A DNA stretch of 64,000 bases from Phytopseudomonas seleniipraecipitans (GCF_900102335.1 NZ_FNBM01000001.1:434001-498000); one strand, 5' to 3'. Positions 35,801 to 45,201 are shown, counted from the first letter of the stretch. The notes: generated by a model not told the origin, from the sequence alone. Numbers and translations are program-made.

Positions 35801-37333
35801 ATGAGTGAAACATCGACCGTTCAGGGAAACCCCGTAGCGGCTGCGACCCCGGTGGTTTCCGGCAAAGGCCTGGCGCAGGGCAAAGTGGGACTGCTGGCCT
35901 GTGTGGTGCTGGGCATTTCCACCATCGCGCCGGTCTACACGCTGACCGGCGCCCTGGGGCCAACCGTGCGCGAGGTCGGTGTCTACCTACCGGCGGTGTT
36001 CATCGTCGGCTTTCTGCCGATGCTGCTGGTGGCCCTGGGGTATCGCGAACTGAATGCGGCAGAGCCGGACAGCGGCACCTCGTTCACCTGGTCGGCGCGG
36101 GCCTTCGGGCCGATGATCGGCTGGATCGGCGGTTGGGGCCTGGTCACCGCCACGACCATCGTGCTCTCCAACCTGGCGGGCATTGCGGTGGACTTTTTCT
36201 ACCTGTTCCTCGCCCAGCTGACCGGGCTGGATTGGCTGGCAGCGCTGACCCAGAACCTGCTGGTGAATATCGTCACCTGTTGCACCTTCATCGCCCTGGC
36301 GGTGTGGGTGTGCTGCCGGGGCATCGGCATGACCATGGGCGTGCAGTACACCCTCGTGGCGCTGCAACTGGTGGTGCTGATCGGTTTCGCGCTGGCCGCG
36401 TTTGCCGCCGCGCCAGCCAGCTCTCCGGTGGTCTTCCATCCCGAGTGGTTCAACCCGTTCAACATCGACTCGTTCTCTGCTTTTGCAGCCGGCCTGTCGC
36501 TTTCGATCTTCATCTTTTGGGGCTGGGACGTGTGCCTGACGGTCAGTGAGGAATCGGTGGGCAGCGAGAAGGTGCCGGGGCGCGCGGCGACCATCACCGT
36601 GCTGCTGATCCTCGCCCTCTATCTCTTCACCGCGGCCGCCACCCTGCAGTTCGCAGGTACCGGCGATACCGGCCTAGGCCTGGGCAATGCGCAGATCCAG
36701 GAAAACGTCTTCGCCCACCTGGCCGGCCCGGTCATGGGGCCGCTGGCGATTTTGATGTCCATCGCGGTACTGGCGAGTACGGCGGCATCGCTGCAATCCA
36801 CCTTCATTTCGCCGGCGCGCACGTTGCTCGCGATGGGCTACTACCGGGCAGTGCCGAAGCGTTTCGCCAGCGTGCATCCGTTGTCGCAAACGCCGCGTTA
36901 CGCGACCATCGCTGCGGGTATCGCCACTGCGGTGTTCTACGTGACCATGCGCACCCTGAGTGAAAACGTGCTGGCCGATACCATCACTGCGCTGGGCATG
37001 ATGATCTGCTTCTACTACGCGCTGACCGCATTCGCCTGCGTCTGGTATTTCCGCCACAGCCTGTTCGACAGCGTGCGCCACTTCTTGATGCGCGGGCTGT
37101 GCCCGCTGGTGGGCGCGGTGATGCTGTCGATCATCTTCTGGCAGACCACCTTCGACAGCATGTCGCCGGACTTCGGCAGCGGCTCGCACATCGGTGGCCT
37201 GGGCCTGGTGTTCGTGATCGCCGTGGTGATTCTGCTGTTGGGCCTGGTGCTGATGTTCATCGCCCGCTGGCGCTCACCAGCGTTCTTCCTCGGTAACACC
37301 CTGCAGCGGCAGGTGAAGCCGGTACGGGCGTAG
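35801..37333 (+). CDS. APC-family amine/amino-acid permease, probable polyamine importer
   Basis: A 510-residue membrane protein with about 12 spans. The first has the APC signature (LACVVLGISTIAPVYTLTGALGP), then GYRELNAAEPDSGTSFTWSARAFGP and the SEESVGSEKVPGRAATITVLL motif, common in PuuP-like and related amine transporters. AGAGG lies 6 bases before the ATG. As the last gene of the polyamine set it is a good candidate for putrescine or polyamine uptake, but the substrate is inferred from context. Confidence 0.82.
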   Translation: MSETSTVQGNPVAAATPVVSGKGLAQGKVGLLACVVLGISTIAPVYTLTGALGPTVREVGVYLPAVFIVGFLPMLLVALGYRELNAAEPDSGTSFTWSARAFGPMIGWIGGWGLVTATTIVLSNLAGIAVDFFYLFLAQLTGLDWLAALTQNLLVNIVTCCTFIALAVWVCCRGIGMTMGVQYTLVALQLVVLIGFALAAFAAAPASSPVVFHPEWFNPFNIDSFSAFAAGLSLSIFIFWGWDVCLTVSEESVGSEKVPGRAATITVLLILALYLFTAAATLQFAGTGDTGLGLGNAQIQENVFAHLAGPVMGPLAILMSIAVLASTAASLQSTFISPARTLLAMGYYRAVPKRFASVHPLSQTPRYATIAAGIATAVFYVTMRTLSENVLADTITALGMMICFYYALTAFACVWYFRHSLFDSVRHFLMRGLCPLVGAVMLSIIFWQTTFDSMSPDFGSGSHIGGLGLVFVIAVVILLLGLVLMFIARWRSPAFFLGNTLQRQVKPVRA

Positions 37334-37404
37334 CCGTAGTCATCGAGCGCCGGCTGGCGCGAACGGAGGTGGCCCAGCCGTGACTAAGACGGTGCCACCT
37401 CCAT

Positions 37405-37572
37405 TCGCCGCGGGATCACGGCTCCCTCGGGCGCTGCAATCGCGTAGGAGCGTCGCCCCCGGCGCGAACCAACGTAGCCATGCTGCAACATGGCGGTGCT
37501 ACCACCACTCGCCGCGGGGTCGCGGCTCCCACGGACGCTGCAGTCGTGTACGAGCGTCGCCTCGGCGCCGAT
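37405..37572. repeat. Cluster of four REP units in alternating orientation
   Basis: Units TCGCCGCGGGATCACGGCTC, GTAGGAGCGTCGCCCCCGGC, TCGCCGCGGGGTCGCGGCTC and a degenerate GTACGAGCGTCGCCTCGGCG alternate, making two inverted pairs. They fill the 299-base gap between the permease gene and leuA. Confidence 0.8.
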
Positions 37573-37590
37573 CTAGCGCGCTGATAATAA

Positions 37591-37614
37591 AAAGGGACGC
37601 CGAGGCGTCCCTTT
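37591..37614 (-). terminator. Terminator of leuA
   Basis: AAAGGGACGCC and GGCGTCCCTTT form a strong stem just past the leuA stop; on the minus strand it runs into TTTTTATTA. T-runs on both sides could stop transcription from both strands. Confidence 0.85.
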
Positions 37615-37632
37615 TCCGTTCCAGCTTGGCCG

Positions 37633-39309
37633 TCAGGCTGCCTGGGTTTTTCCATCAGCCTGTTTCACCGCGCGGTTGAGCGCGCTGAACAGGGCGCGGA
37701 AGCTCGCCGTGGTGATGTTCGCGTCGATGCCGATACCGTGCAGCGGGCGCTGGCCGTCGAGACGGATCTCGATGTACGAGGCCGCCTTGGCGTTGGCGCC
37801 ACCGCCGATGGCGTGCTCCTGATAATCCATGATTTCAACGGATACCGGCAGGCTCGACACTAACGCTTCCAGCGGGCCTTTACCGGCGCCGCGCCAGCTT
37901 TCCAGCTGGCCGCCAACTTGTACCTGAACCTCGACATTGCTGTCGCCGTTCTCTTCCTGCAGACGATGGCCTTTCAATTCGTAAGGCGCATTGGCCTGCA
38001 GGTATTCGCGCTCGAGCAGGCCGTGAATCTGCCCAGCGGTCATTTCCAGGCCCAGGCGATCGGTCTCGCCCTGAACCACCTGGCTGAACTCGATCTGCAT
38101 GCGGCGCGGCAGGTTGATGCCGTACTCCTGCTCGAGCAGGAAGGTAATGCCGCCCTTGCCGGACTGGCTGTTGACGCGGATCACCGCCTCGTAATCGCGG
38201 CCGATATCGGCCGGGTCGATCGGCAGGTACGGCACTTCCCAGACCTGGCCTTCCTTCTGCTGGGCGAAGCCCTTGCGGATGGCGTCCTGGTGGGAGCCGG
38301 AGAACGCGGTGTGTACCAAGTCACCGACGTAGGGGTGACGCGGGTGCACCGGAATCTGGTTGCAGTCTTCGACCACCTTGCGCACGGCGTCGATGTCGGA
38401 GAAGTCCAGCAGCGGGTCGATGCCCTGGGTGTAGAGGTTCAGCGCCACGGTCACCAGGCAGACGTTGCCGGTGCGCTCGCCATTGCCGAACAGGCAGCCT
38501 TCGACACGGTCGGCGCCTGCCATCAGGCCCAGCTCGGTCGCCGCTACACCGGTGCCACGGTCGTTGTGGGTGTGCAGGCTGATCAGCACGCTGTCGCGCT
38601 TGTCGACGTGACGGCCAAACCACTCGATCTGATCGGCGTAGTTGTTTGGCGTGGCGTTTTCGATGGTCGCCGGCAGGTTGAGGATCAGCTTGTTCGCCGG
38701 AGTCGGCTGGAACACCGCGATCACCGCGTTGCACACCTCGACGGCGAAATCGATTTCGGTGGAGCTGAACACTTCAGGCGAATACTCGAAGCCCCATGCG
38801 GTGTCCGGCGCGGCATCGGCGAGACGCTTGATGGTCGCACCGGCGGAAACGGCAATGGCTTTGACGCCAGCCTTGTCCTGGTTGAAGACGATCTTGCGGA
38901 AGCTCGGCGCGCAGGCGTTGTAGTAGTGAACGATGGCTTTCTTGGCGCCCTTGAGCGATTCGAAGGTGCGCTCGATAAGGTCATCGCGGGCCTGAGTCAG
39001 TACCTGAATGGTGACGTCATCGGGGATGTGGCCACCTTCGATCAGCTCGCGCACGAAGTCGAAGTCAGTCTGCGAGGCGGACGGGAAGCCCACTTCGATT
39101 TCCTTCAGGCCCACATCCACCAGGCATTTGAAGAAGCGCATCTTCTTCTCGGCATCCATCGGCTCGATCAGCGACTGGTTACCGTCACGCAGGTCAGTAG
39201 ACAGCCAGATCGGCGCCTGGTCGATGATCTTGTCCGGCCAGGTACGATCCGGAATGTTGATCGGGGTAAAGGCGCGGTACTTGTTCGATGGGTCTTTGAG
39301 CATGCTCAT
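37633..39309 (-). CDS. leuA: 2-isopropylmalate synthase
   Basis: It condenses acetyl-CoA and 2-oxoisovalerate in the first step of leucine synthesis. The 558-residue protein is the long form: the catalytic barrel with [18 protein letters not shown] and the metal His pair in [39 protein letters not shown], then a linker and the C-terminal regulatory LeuA dimer domain ([36 protein letters not shown]) where leucine binds. AGGAA lies 6 bases before ATG 39309. About 180 bases of leader with a short leucine-rich reading frame and a stem precede it, suggesting attenuation. Confidence 0.98.
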   Translation of the reverse strand: MSMLKDPSNKYRAFTPINIPDRTWPDKIIDQAPIWLSTDLRDGNQSLIEPMDAEKKMRFFKCLVDVGLKEIEVGFPSASQTDFDFVRELIEGGHIPDDVTIQVLTQARDDLIERTFESLKGAKKAIVHYYNACAPSFRKIVFNQDKAGVKAIAVSAGATIKRLADAAPDTAWGFEYSPEVFSSTEIDFAVEVCNAVIAVFQPTPANKLILNLPATIENATPNNYADQIEWFGRHVDKRDSVLISLHTHNDRGTGVAATELGLMAGADRVEGCLFGNGERTGNVCLVTVALNLYTQGIDPLLDFSDIDAVRKVVEDCNQIPVHPRHPYVGDLVHTAFSGSHQDAIRKGFAQQKEGQVWEVPYLPIDPADIGRDYEAVIRVNSQSGKGGITFLLEQEYGINLPRRMQIEFSQVVQGETDRLGLEMTAGQIHGLLEREYLQANAPYELKGHRLQEENGDSNVEVQVQVGGQLESWRGAGKGPLEALVSSLPVSVEIMDYQEHAIGGGANAKAASYIEIRLDGQRPLHGIGIDANITTASFRALFSALNRAVKQADGKTQAA

Positions 39310-39401
39310 GAAGAATTCCTGAAGGCGAAGGCCGGCAACGGCCGTACTGATGCAAGAAGATAAAGAGGAAATTAACGGAGAGCGGGTTTGCCGACGTGCT
39401 T

Positions 39402-39454
39402 CACGCCAACAGACCCTAACGCAGTCGCTGAGCGACCAGGCAGAGGTTGGCGTG
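39402..39454 (-). promoter_or_regulatory. Possible leuA attenuator structure
   Basis: CACGCCAAC inside the leader peptide frame pairs perfectly with GTTGGCGTG just past its stop. The loop contains a second hairpin, GTCGC-TGA-GCGAC (39423-39435). A ribosome stalled in the leader would block this stem. No T-run follows, so if it regulates, it may do so by another mechanism than simple termination. Confidence 0.45.
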
Positions 39455-39490
39455 TTGCCGGAGCAGGATGAGGGTTTGCGAGATGTTCAT
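39416..39490 (-). CDS. Probable leucine leader peptide of leuA
   Basis: A 24-codon reading frame 107 bases upstream of leuA on the same strand. It has GTAGGG about 8-10 bases before its ATG and codes for a peptide with seven Leu (LILL, then NLCLV, then RLR) plus two Ile. A run of leucine codons before a leucine-synthesis gene is the hallmark of ribosome-mediated attenuation. The frame overlaps an inverted repeat that extends past its stop. It is too short for statistical support by itself. Confidence 0.55.
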   Translation of the reverse strand: MNISQTLILLRQHANLCLVAQRLR

Positions 39491-39545
39491 GTGGCTAACC
39501 CTACCCAGTGAGGGGAAAGCTGGCAAGCCTGTCTTGGAAATTGGT

Positions 39546-39579
39546 AAAAACCACCAAGGGCTAATCCGTGGTGGTTTTT
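39546..39579 (-). terminator. Terminator between the mechanosensitive channel gene and leuA
   Basis: AAAAACCACCA and TGGTGGTTTTT form an 11-bp stem with a 12-base loop. T-runs lie on both sides. It is downstream of the channel gene on the minus strand and upstream of the leuA leader. Confidence 0.85.
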
Positions 39580-39643
39580 TATTGCGCTAATCCGATTTTT
39601 TGAGCGTCTGAATTGCTCCGGTCACTCTTGCGCTTTTTCCAGA

Positions 39644-40894
39644 TCACTCTGGAGCGTGCAGCGCGGGGCGCAGTTCACGCATATCGGCACCGCTCGGGTG
39701 CTGGAACACGCGCAGGCCGAACTCCGGAAGGATCGCCAGCAGATGGTCGAAGATGTCCGATTGGTAACCCTCGTACGGCACCCACGCCACCGTGTTGGTG
39801 AAGCAGTACAGCTCCAGGGGCAAGCCATCGGCGGTCGGCTGCAACTGGCGAACGATCTGCGTCATGTTCTGATTGATGCCCGGGTGCTGGCGCAGGTAAT
39901 GCTCCACATACGCGCGGAAGGTGCCGAGGTTGGTGACGCGGCGCGTGTTGGCCGGCTCCTGGGCGGCTTCGGCCAGCTCGGTGTTCCAGCTCAGCAATTC
40001 GCTCTGCTTGTTGCTCAGGTATTGGCCGAGCAACAGAAAACGCTGCAGATGGGCGATTTCCTCGGGGCTGAGAAAGCGCACGCTGGTTTGGTCCAGATAC
40101 AGGGCGCGCTTGATCCGTCGGCCACCGGATTCCTGCATGCCACGATAATTCTTGAACGGGTCGCTGATCAGCCGCTTGGTCGGGATGGTGGTGATGGTCT
40201 TGTCCCAGTTCTGCACCTTGACCGTGTGAAGGGCGATATCGATCACGTCACCATCGGCATTCAGTTGCGGCATTTCGATCCAGTCACCCACCCGGACGAT
40301 ATCGCTCGACGAGATCTGCACACTGGCGACGAGCGAAAGCAGCGTGTCCTGGAAGATCAACATCAGCACCGCAGCCATGGCGCCCAGGCCGGACAGCAGG
40401 ATCAGCGGGGAGCGATCGATCAGCGTCGCGATCATCAGGATGGTGGCAATGGCGTAGATGACGATGGTCACTACCTGGATATAGCCCTTGATCGGCTTCA
40501 GGTTCGCATTGGGGCGGCGCTGGTAGAGCGTGTTGACCAGGTTCAGCACGCCGCCAATCGCCAGGGCGATAGTCAGAATGATGAACGCGCTGCAGACGTT
40601 GTCCACCACGGTAACCACGGCGCTGGGCAGGTGAGGAACCACCTTGATGCCGCTGGCCAGGATCAGTGCCGGTACGATATTGGCCAGGCGGCGCACCACG
40701 TGGGAATCGGCCAGCGCCTTGTCCTGCCCCATAGCGGTCGAACGCAGCGCACGGTACAGGCCGCGCACCAGAATTCGCTTGACGATCCAGTTGGCCAGCC
40801 AGGCGCCGATCAACAGCACGCACAGGCTGATCAGGGTGTGCAATTCGGGGTAGTGCTGCAGCCACTCGACGGTGGACAGGTAGTGCTCTTTCAT
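39644..40894 (-). CDS. Mechanosensitive ion channel of the MscS family (YbdG type)
   Basis: A 416-residue inner-membrane channel that opens under osmotic down-shock. It has several N-terminal helices, the MscS pore region (SPLILLSGLGAMAAVLMLIFQDTLLSLVASVQISSSDIVRVGDWIEMPQLNADGDVIDIALHTVKVQNWDKTITTIPT) and a cytoplasmic domain with the YbdG-like tail (EGYQSDIFDHLLAILPEFGLRVFQHPSG). The length equals that of E. coli YbdG, which supports the ATG at 40894 with GAGAGA upstream over the longer open frame to 40984. It is monocistronic. Confidence 0.92.
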   Translation of the reverse strand: MKEHYLSTVEWLQHYPELHTLISLCVLLIGAWLANWIVKRILVRGLYRALRSTAMGQDKALADSHVVRRLANIVPALILASGIKVVPHLPSAVVTVVDNVCSAFIILTIALAIGGVLNLVNTLYQRRPNANLKPIKGYIQVVTIVIYAIATILMIATLIDRSPLILLSGLGAMAAVLMLIFQDTLLSLVASVQISSSDIVRVGDWIEMPQLNADGDVIDIALHTVKVQNWDKTITTIPTKRLISDPFKNYRGMQESGGRRIKRALYLDQTSVRFLSPEEIAHLQRFLLLGQYLSNKQSELLSWNTELAEAAQEPANTRRVTNLGTFRAYVEHYLRQHPGINQNMTQIVRQLQPTADGLPLELYCFTNTVAWVPYEGYQSDIFDHLLAILPEFGLRVFQHPSGADMRELRPALHAPE

Positions 40895-41118
40895 CGGTTC
40901 TCTCGCTTGCTTCATGACTGCCCGCGGCGAGGCTTGGATCGCAGCGGGCGCGTACCATAGCAAACCCAGGCTGCAGGCGGGCAAGTGTGCATCGTTGCAG
41001 CCCGGTCGGGCTTCAGCGCGGGCGATGCCAGCCGCGTGCGAGGGCTGCGCCCAGCGGCTGCCGGCGCGCTGGATGATTGCCTGTCAGTAAGGCCTGTCGC
41101 ACTTTCCGGGCCGCGGCC

Positions 41119-41787
41119 TCAGTTGGCGTAGGCGTATTCCCCGCCTTTTTCCAGCGCGCGCCGGTAGGCGGGGCGGGTATGGATACGTTCCAGGAAAGCC
41201 TTCAGCAGAGGGCGACTGGCATCCAGACCGCCTCGCGAAGTGGCTGCCTCCAGTGGGAAACTCATCTGAATATCGGCAGCGCTGAATTGCTCACCCGCGA
41301 ACCAGGTGCTCTTGCCCAGCTCGCCTTCCAGATAATCCAGATGCAGCTTCAGCTGTGGAGTGATGAAGGCATTCTTGACCTTCTGGGCGATGCCGCGGGC
41401 AACCGGTTTGACGAAGAAGGGCATCGGGCTGTTTTCCACCTTGTCGAACACCAGCTTGAGCAGCAGCGGCGGCATCGCCGAGCCTTCAGCGTAGTGCAGC
41501 CAGTAAGTGCAGCGCAGGCGCTCGGGACTGCCTGCGGGCGGCAGCAGATCGGGGCCATAGCGGTTGGCGAGGTAGTCGATGATCGCGCCGGACTCAGCCA
41601 GGGTCAGGTCGCCGTCGGTGACCACCGGTGACTTGCCCAGTGGATGCACGGCGCGCAGTTCTGGCGGTGCGAGCATGGTCTTGGGGTCGCGGTCGTAACG
41701 CTGGATCTGGTACTCCACGCCCAGTTCTTCGAGCAGCCAGAGGATGCGCTGCGAGCGCGAGTTGTTCAGGTGGTGGACGGTGATCAT
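41119..41787 (-). CDS. Glutathione S-transferase family protein
   Basis: A 222-residue protein. The N-terminal thioredoxin-like domain is MITVHHLNNSRSQRILWLLEELGVEYQIQRYDRDPKTMLAPPELRAVHPLGKSPVV with the cis-Pro and LAESGAIIDYLANRYG motif; the helical C-domain includes WFAGEQFSAADIQMSFPLEAA. The start NNSRSQRILW places it near the beta/YfcG-like bacterial classes. The substrate is unknown. AGGAG lies 7 bases before ATG 41787. It is a single gene between the channel gene and the M23 peptidase gene. Confidence 0.92.
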   Translation of the reverse strand: MITVHHLNNSRSQRILWLLEELGVEYQIQRYDRDPKTMLAPPELRAVHPLGKSPVVTDGDLTLAESGAIIDYLANRYGPDLLPPAGSPERLRCTYWLHYAEGSAMPPLLLKLVFDKVENSPMPFFVKPVARGIAQKVKNAFITPQLKLHLDYLEGELGKSTWFAGEQFSAADIQMSFPLEAATSRGGLDASRPLLKAFLERIHTRPAYRRALEKGGEYAYAN

Positions 41788-41889
41788 CGTGGCTCCTGCT
41801 GGGCGGGGAAGACGACTCCCCCTGCACAGCGCTGCGCTCGTGGAAGTCATCGGCAATCGTCACGTTATACACCAGTGCCCCGAATTGAT

Positions 41890-42711
41890 TCAGGGCTTGA
41901 ACGCACCGATGAAGATCGCCGGGTCGACCCGTGCATCGTTGAGGCTGACGTTCCAGTGCAGGTGCGGCCCGGTTGCGCGGCCAGTGGCGCCGACCTTACC
42001 GAGCACGCCGCCGCGTGGCAGCTCGTCGCCGACCTTCACGCCAATCTCCGACAGATGGCAGAACATGCTGATCAGGCCCTGGCCGTGGTCAACGAAAACC
42101 GTCTTGCCGTTGAAGAAATAGTCACCCACCAGAATCACCTTGCCCGCTGCTGGCGCCTTGATCGGCGTGCCACGGTTGGCGGCGAAATCCAGGCCTGAGT
42201 GCGGGTTGCGTTCCTCGCCGTTGAAGAAGCGGCGCAGCCCGAACGGGCTCGACAGCGGTCCGTTGACCGGCTTGTCGAACAGCAGATTGCTCGGCTGGCG
42301 AGGGCTGAACTGCTGGTAAGCGCGGGTCTGTTCGGCCAGTTCCCGCTCGATGCGTGCGAGGTTCTTGGCGTTCGGGTTGACTTGTTGCTGGTTCTTGATG
42401 GTGATGCGCTGTTCGACGTAGGTCTTGCTGCCCACCTGAAAGCTCAGGCGCTGGCCGCTCGACTCGATCTGCTGGGTGCCGGGTTTGACGCTCAGCGGAA
42501 TGCCGACGATGGCGATCCAGCGCTGCCCATCTTCATGCACCACCAGCACCGGTTTGCCCTGGTAGGTAGCGCTGGGCGCACTGGCCGAGGCGCCGAGGTC
42601 GACCACGGCAACGCCACCGGGCACTGGTTTGTTCAGCAGACGGCTGATGAAGCCCTCGGCGTGAGCGGGCAGGGCGAGGCACAGGGTGAGCAGAAACAGC
42701 AGGGAGCGCAT
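41890..42711 (-). CDS. Periplasmic M23 (LytM) peptidase
   Basis: A 273-residue exported zinc endopeptidase that would cut peptidoglycan crosslinks. The signal peptide is MRSLLFLLTLCLALPAHA. A beta-rich N-domain (VPGGVAVVDLGASASAPSATY, PLSVKPGTQQI) precedes the M23 domain with the full zinc set: HSGLDFAANRGTPIKAPAAGKVI and ATGRATGPHLHWNVSL. The C-terminal VDPAIFIG is typical. Both catalytic motifs are intact, so it is likely an active enzyme. It lies downstream of xseA, separated by an inverted REP pair. Confidence 0.93.
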   Translation of the reverse strand: MRSLLFLLTLCLALPAHAEGFISRLLNKPVPGGVAVVDLGASASAPSATYQGKPVLVVHEDGQRWIAIVGIPLSVKPGTQQIESSGQRLSFQVGSKTYVEQRITIKNQQQVNPNAKNLARIERELAEQTRAYQQFSPRQPSNLLFDKPVNGPLSSPFGLRRFFNGEERNPHSGLDFAANRGTPIKAPAAGKVILVGDYFFNGKTVFVDHGQGLISMFCHLSEIGVKVGDELPRGGVLGKVGATGRATGPHLHWNVSLNDARVDPAIFIGAFKP

Positions 42712-42794
42712 TGATTTTCCTTTTTATCGAGGCCTGAGAAGGGCTCTGTCAGGGTGAGCGTGGGCATTCTGTGAAAGCCCGGTATGGCTGCCAT

Positions 42795-42865
42795 TCGCCG
42801 GCAAGCCGGCTCCTACCTGGGGATGTGGGTTCTCCGCATTGTGTAGGAGCCCGCCTGCGGGCGAG
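42795..42865. repeat. Inverted REP pair (REPIN)
   Basis: TCGCCGGCAAGCCGGCTCCTAC and GTGTAGGAGCCCGCCTGCGG, the classic Pseudomonas REP sequence, face each other about 24 bases apart between xseA and the M23 gene. Confidence 0.85.
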
Positions 42866-42884
42866 AGGAGGGCGGCCATGATGC

Positions 42885-44264
42885 TCAGTCCAGCAGCGAA
42901 AGTGTGGCGGGCGCGACGTGGTTGTCTTCAACGCGCACGTCCAGTTCGCCTTCGCCCAGGCGCGCCTTGAGGCGTTGCCCCGGCTGGGTGGCGGCTGCGC
43001 TGCGGATCGCCCGGCCACGGTCGTCGAGCAGAATGCTGTAGCCGCGGCCCAGGGTCGCCAAGGGGCTGACCACATGCAGCGTCTGCATCTGGCTGTGTAG
43101 CGCCAGACGGCGGGCCTTGAGGCCTTCATTCATGGCTCTGGGCAGGCGTTCGGCAAGGCTGTCGAGGCGCTGGCGCAGCAGCTTCAGATGACGGCCCGGG
43201 TGCTGGCCGGCCAGGCGTGCCTGCAACTGCGCCAGCTTGTGGGCACGCTGATTGACCTGCTGTGCATAGGCGCGGCGCAGGCGCATGTCGAGATCGTCGA
43301 GGCGCTGAGCCTGCTGACGCAGCCGCTCGCCAGGATGGCGCATGCGCCGGGTCAGGCCGTCGAGGCGCATGCGCTCGCGGGCCAGGCGGCCATTGATGGC
43401 CAGCGTCAGGCGGCGCTGCAGCACGGTAACGCGCTGCACCAGATCATCGCTGTGCGGGGCCAGCAACTCAGCCGCTGCAGAGGGCGTAGGGGCGCGCACA
43501 TCGGCGACGAAATCGCTGATCGATACATCGGTCTCATGGCCCACTGCGCTGACGATGGGCGTGATGCAGGCATCCACGGCGCGCGCCACGGCCTCTTCGT
43601 TGAAACACCAGAGGTCTTCCAACGAACCGCCGCCACGGGCCAGGATCAGCGCATCGAAGCCCTGTGCGTCGGCCAGTTTCAGAGCGCGGACGATCTGCGC
43701 TGTGGCCTCGCGGCCCTGCACGGCGGTGGGAATCAGGCTTAGTTCGACCTGCGGCGCGCGGCGGCGAAACACGCTGATGATGTCGCGAATTACCGCACCC
43801 GTGGGCGAGCTGATGATGCCGATGCGCCGCGGGTGAGCGGGCAGGGCGCTCTTGCGCTCGGCGGCGAACAGGCCCTCAGCGCCGAGCTTCTCTTTCAAGG
43901 CCTCGAAGGCCAGGCGCAGCGCGCCATCGCCGGCGGGCTCCACGGCGTCGAGAATCAACTGATAGTCGCCACGGCCCTCGAATAGCGAGACCTTGCCGCG
44001 CACCTTGACCGCCAGCCCGTCGCGCAGCGCCTGGCGCACTTTGGCGGCGTTCTGCCGGAACAGTGCACAGCGCACCTGGGCTTGGCTGTCTTTGAGGGTG
44101 AAATAGATATGCCCGGAAGCCGGCCGTGCGAGGTTGGAAATCTCGCCCTCGACCCAGATGCCGCCGAAGACATCTTCGAGCAGCAGGCGTGCGCGGTTGT
44201 TGAGCTGGCTGACGCTGAGCACCTCGCGGTCGAGGTTCAGGCGTTGGAACGGGTCTTTGATCAT
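42885..44264 (-). CDS. xseA: Exodeoxyribonuclease VII large subunit
   Basis: It degrades single-stranded DNA together with XseB. The 459-residue protein has an N-terminal OB fold (VLSVSQLNNRARLLLEDVFGGIWVEGEISNLARPASGHIYFTLKDSQAQVRCALFR), the catalytic domain (RRIGIISSPTGAVIRDIISVFRRRAP, LILARGGGSLEDLWCFNEEAVARA, PIVSAVGHETDVSISDFVADVRAPTPSAAAEL) and a long coiled-coil region ending in VSPLATLGRGYSIL. ATG 44264 (MIKDPFQRLNLD) fits the family start better than the ATG at 44273. xseB is not in the window. Confidence 0.97.
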   Translation of the reverse strand: MIKDPFQRLNLDREVLSVSQLNNRARLLLEDVFGGIWVEGEISNLARPASGHIYFTLKDSQAQVRCALFRQNAAKVRQALRDGLAVKVRGKVSLFEGRGDYQLILDAVEPAGDGALRLAFEALKEKLGAEGLFAAERKSALPAHPRRIGIISSPTGAVIRDIISVFRRRAPQVELSLIPTAVQGREATAQIVRALKLADAQGFDALILARGGGSLEDLWCFNEEAVARAVDACITPIVSAVGHETDVSISDFVADVRAPTPSAAAELLAPHSDDLVQRVTVLQRRLTLAINGRLARERMRLDGLTRRMRHPGERLRQQAQRLDDLDMRLRRAYAQQVNQRAHKLAQLQARLAGQHPGRHLKLLRQRLDSLAERLPRAMNEGLKARRLALHSQMQTLHVVSPLATLGRGYSILLDDRGRAIRSAAATQPGQRLKARLGEGELDVRVEDNHVAPATLSLLD

Positions 44265-44385
44265 GGCCGGCATGATAAGCCGAGGCGCGTGTGGCCGAAA
44301 CCGTGTGTCAGCAAATGCAGCCGATGCCGCAAGCCGCTGTGTGATGTCACTGCAAGCGAGGCGGGCTCTCGGGTATTATCGGCAT

Positions 44386-44404
44386 GCAAATGATTATCCT
44401 CTGC
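44386..44404. promoter_or_regulatory. Possible Fur box before the two-component operon
   Basis: GCAAATGATTATCCTCTGC matches the 19-base Fur consensus at 12 positions, best in its left half (AAATGATTATC). It lies 45 bases before the response regulator start, in a plausible promoter position. Confidence 0.4.
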
Positions 44405-44448
44405 ATAAGCAGCCCGAGCTGTACAGGCGGCGCCTGCCGCGAGCCATC

Positions 44449-45201
44449 ATGAATCCACCGACTACACATTCCGCACCGCGCATTCTGGTGGTTGATGACC
44501 ACCGCAAGATTCGCGAGCCGCTTGCCGTTTACCTGCGCAAGCATGGCTTCGACGTGCGCACCGCGGAAAGCGCCGAGGGCATGTGGCAGTTGCTCGAGGC
44601 GCAGCCGTTCGATGGGGTGGTGCTGGATGTGATGCTGCCCGACGGCGACGGCTTCGAACTGTGCAGCCGCTTGCACCGGCGCAATGGCGTGCCGGTGATT
44701 CTGCTCACGGCCCGTGACACCGCCAGTGACCGCGTTCGGGGGCTCGATCTGGGCGCCGACGATTACCTGACCAAACCCTTCGAGCCGCGCGAGCTGGTCG
44801 CGCGCATCAACAGCGTGTTGCGCCGGCGCGGCCCGTTGGGCAGTGTGCCCGCCACGGCCGAGCCATCGGTTCAGTCTGTGCAGCGACACTATCAGTTCGC
44901 CGGCCTGGCGTTCGCCAGCGGCAGTGGCAGTCTGAGTGATAGCAACGGGCAGGCGACCCGTCTGAGCACGGCAGAAGGGCGCTTGCTGCAGGTCTTTCTC
45001 GACCACCCGAATCAGGTGCTCGATCGCTCCCGACTGATCGACCTGACGGCTCGCCCGGACAGCGATGTGTTTGATCGCACCATCGACCGCCAGGTCAGCC
45101 GCCTGCGTCGCAAGCTGACCGACAGCGCCGGTTGTGACGACCTGCTGCGCACCGTGTGGGGCGGCGGTTACATGCTGGTCGCGGAGGTGACGCGCTCATG
45201 A
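44449..45201 (+). CDS. OmpR-family response regulator
   Basis: A 250-residue regulator. The receiver domain has RILVVDDHRKIREPLAVYLRKHGF, the phosphate-accepting Asp60 in VVLDVMLPDGDGFEL, Thr in ILLTARDT and Lys in YLTKPFEPRELVARI. The winged helix has RLSTAEGRLLQVFLDHPNQVLDRSRLIDL and DRQVSRLRRKLTD with GGGYMLV. It overlaps the sensor kinase gene by four bases. The signal is not evident; a Fur-like site upstream and a TonB receptor gene 5 kb away hint at metal control, but this is weak. Confidence 0.93.
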   Translation: MNPPTTHSAPRILVVDDHRKIREPLAVYLRKHGFDVRTAESAEGMWQLLEAQPFDGVVLDVMLPDGDGFELCSRLHRRNGVPVILLTARDTASDRVRGLDLGADDYLTKPFEPRELVARINSVLRRRGPLGSVPATAEPSVQSVQRHYQFAGLAFASGSGSLSDSNGQATRLSTAEGRLLQVFLDHPNQVLDRSRLIDLTARPDSDVFDRTIDRQVSRLRRKLTDSAGCDDLLRTVWGGGYMLVAEVTRS

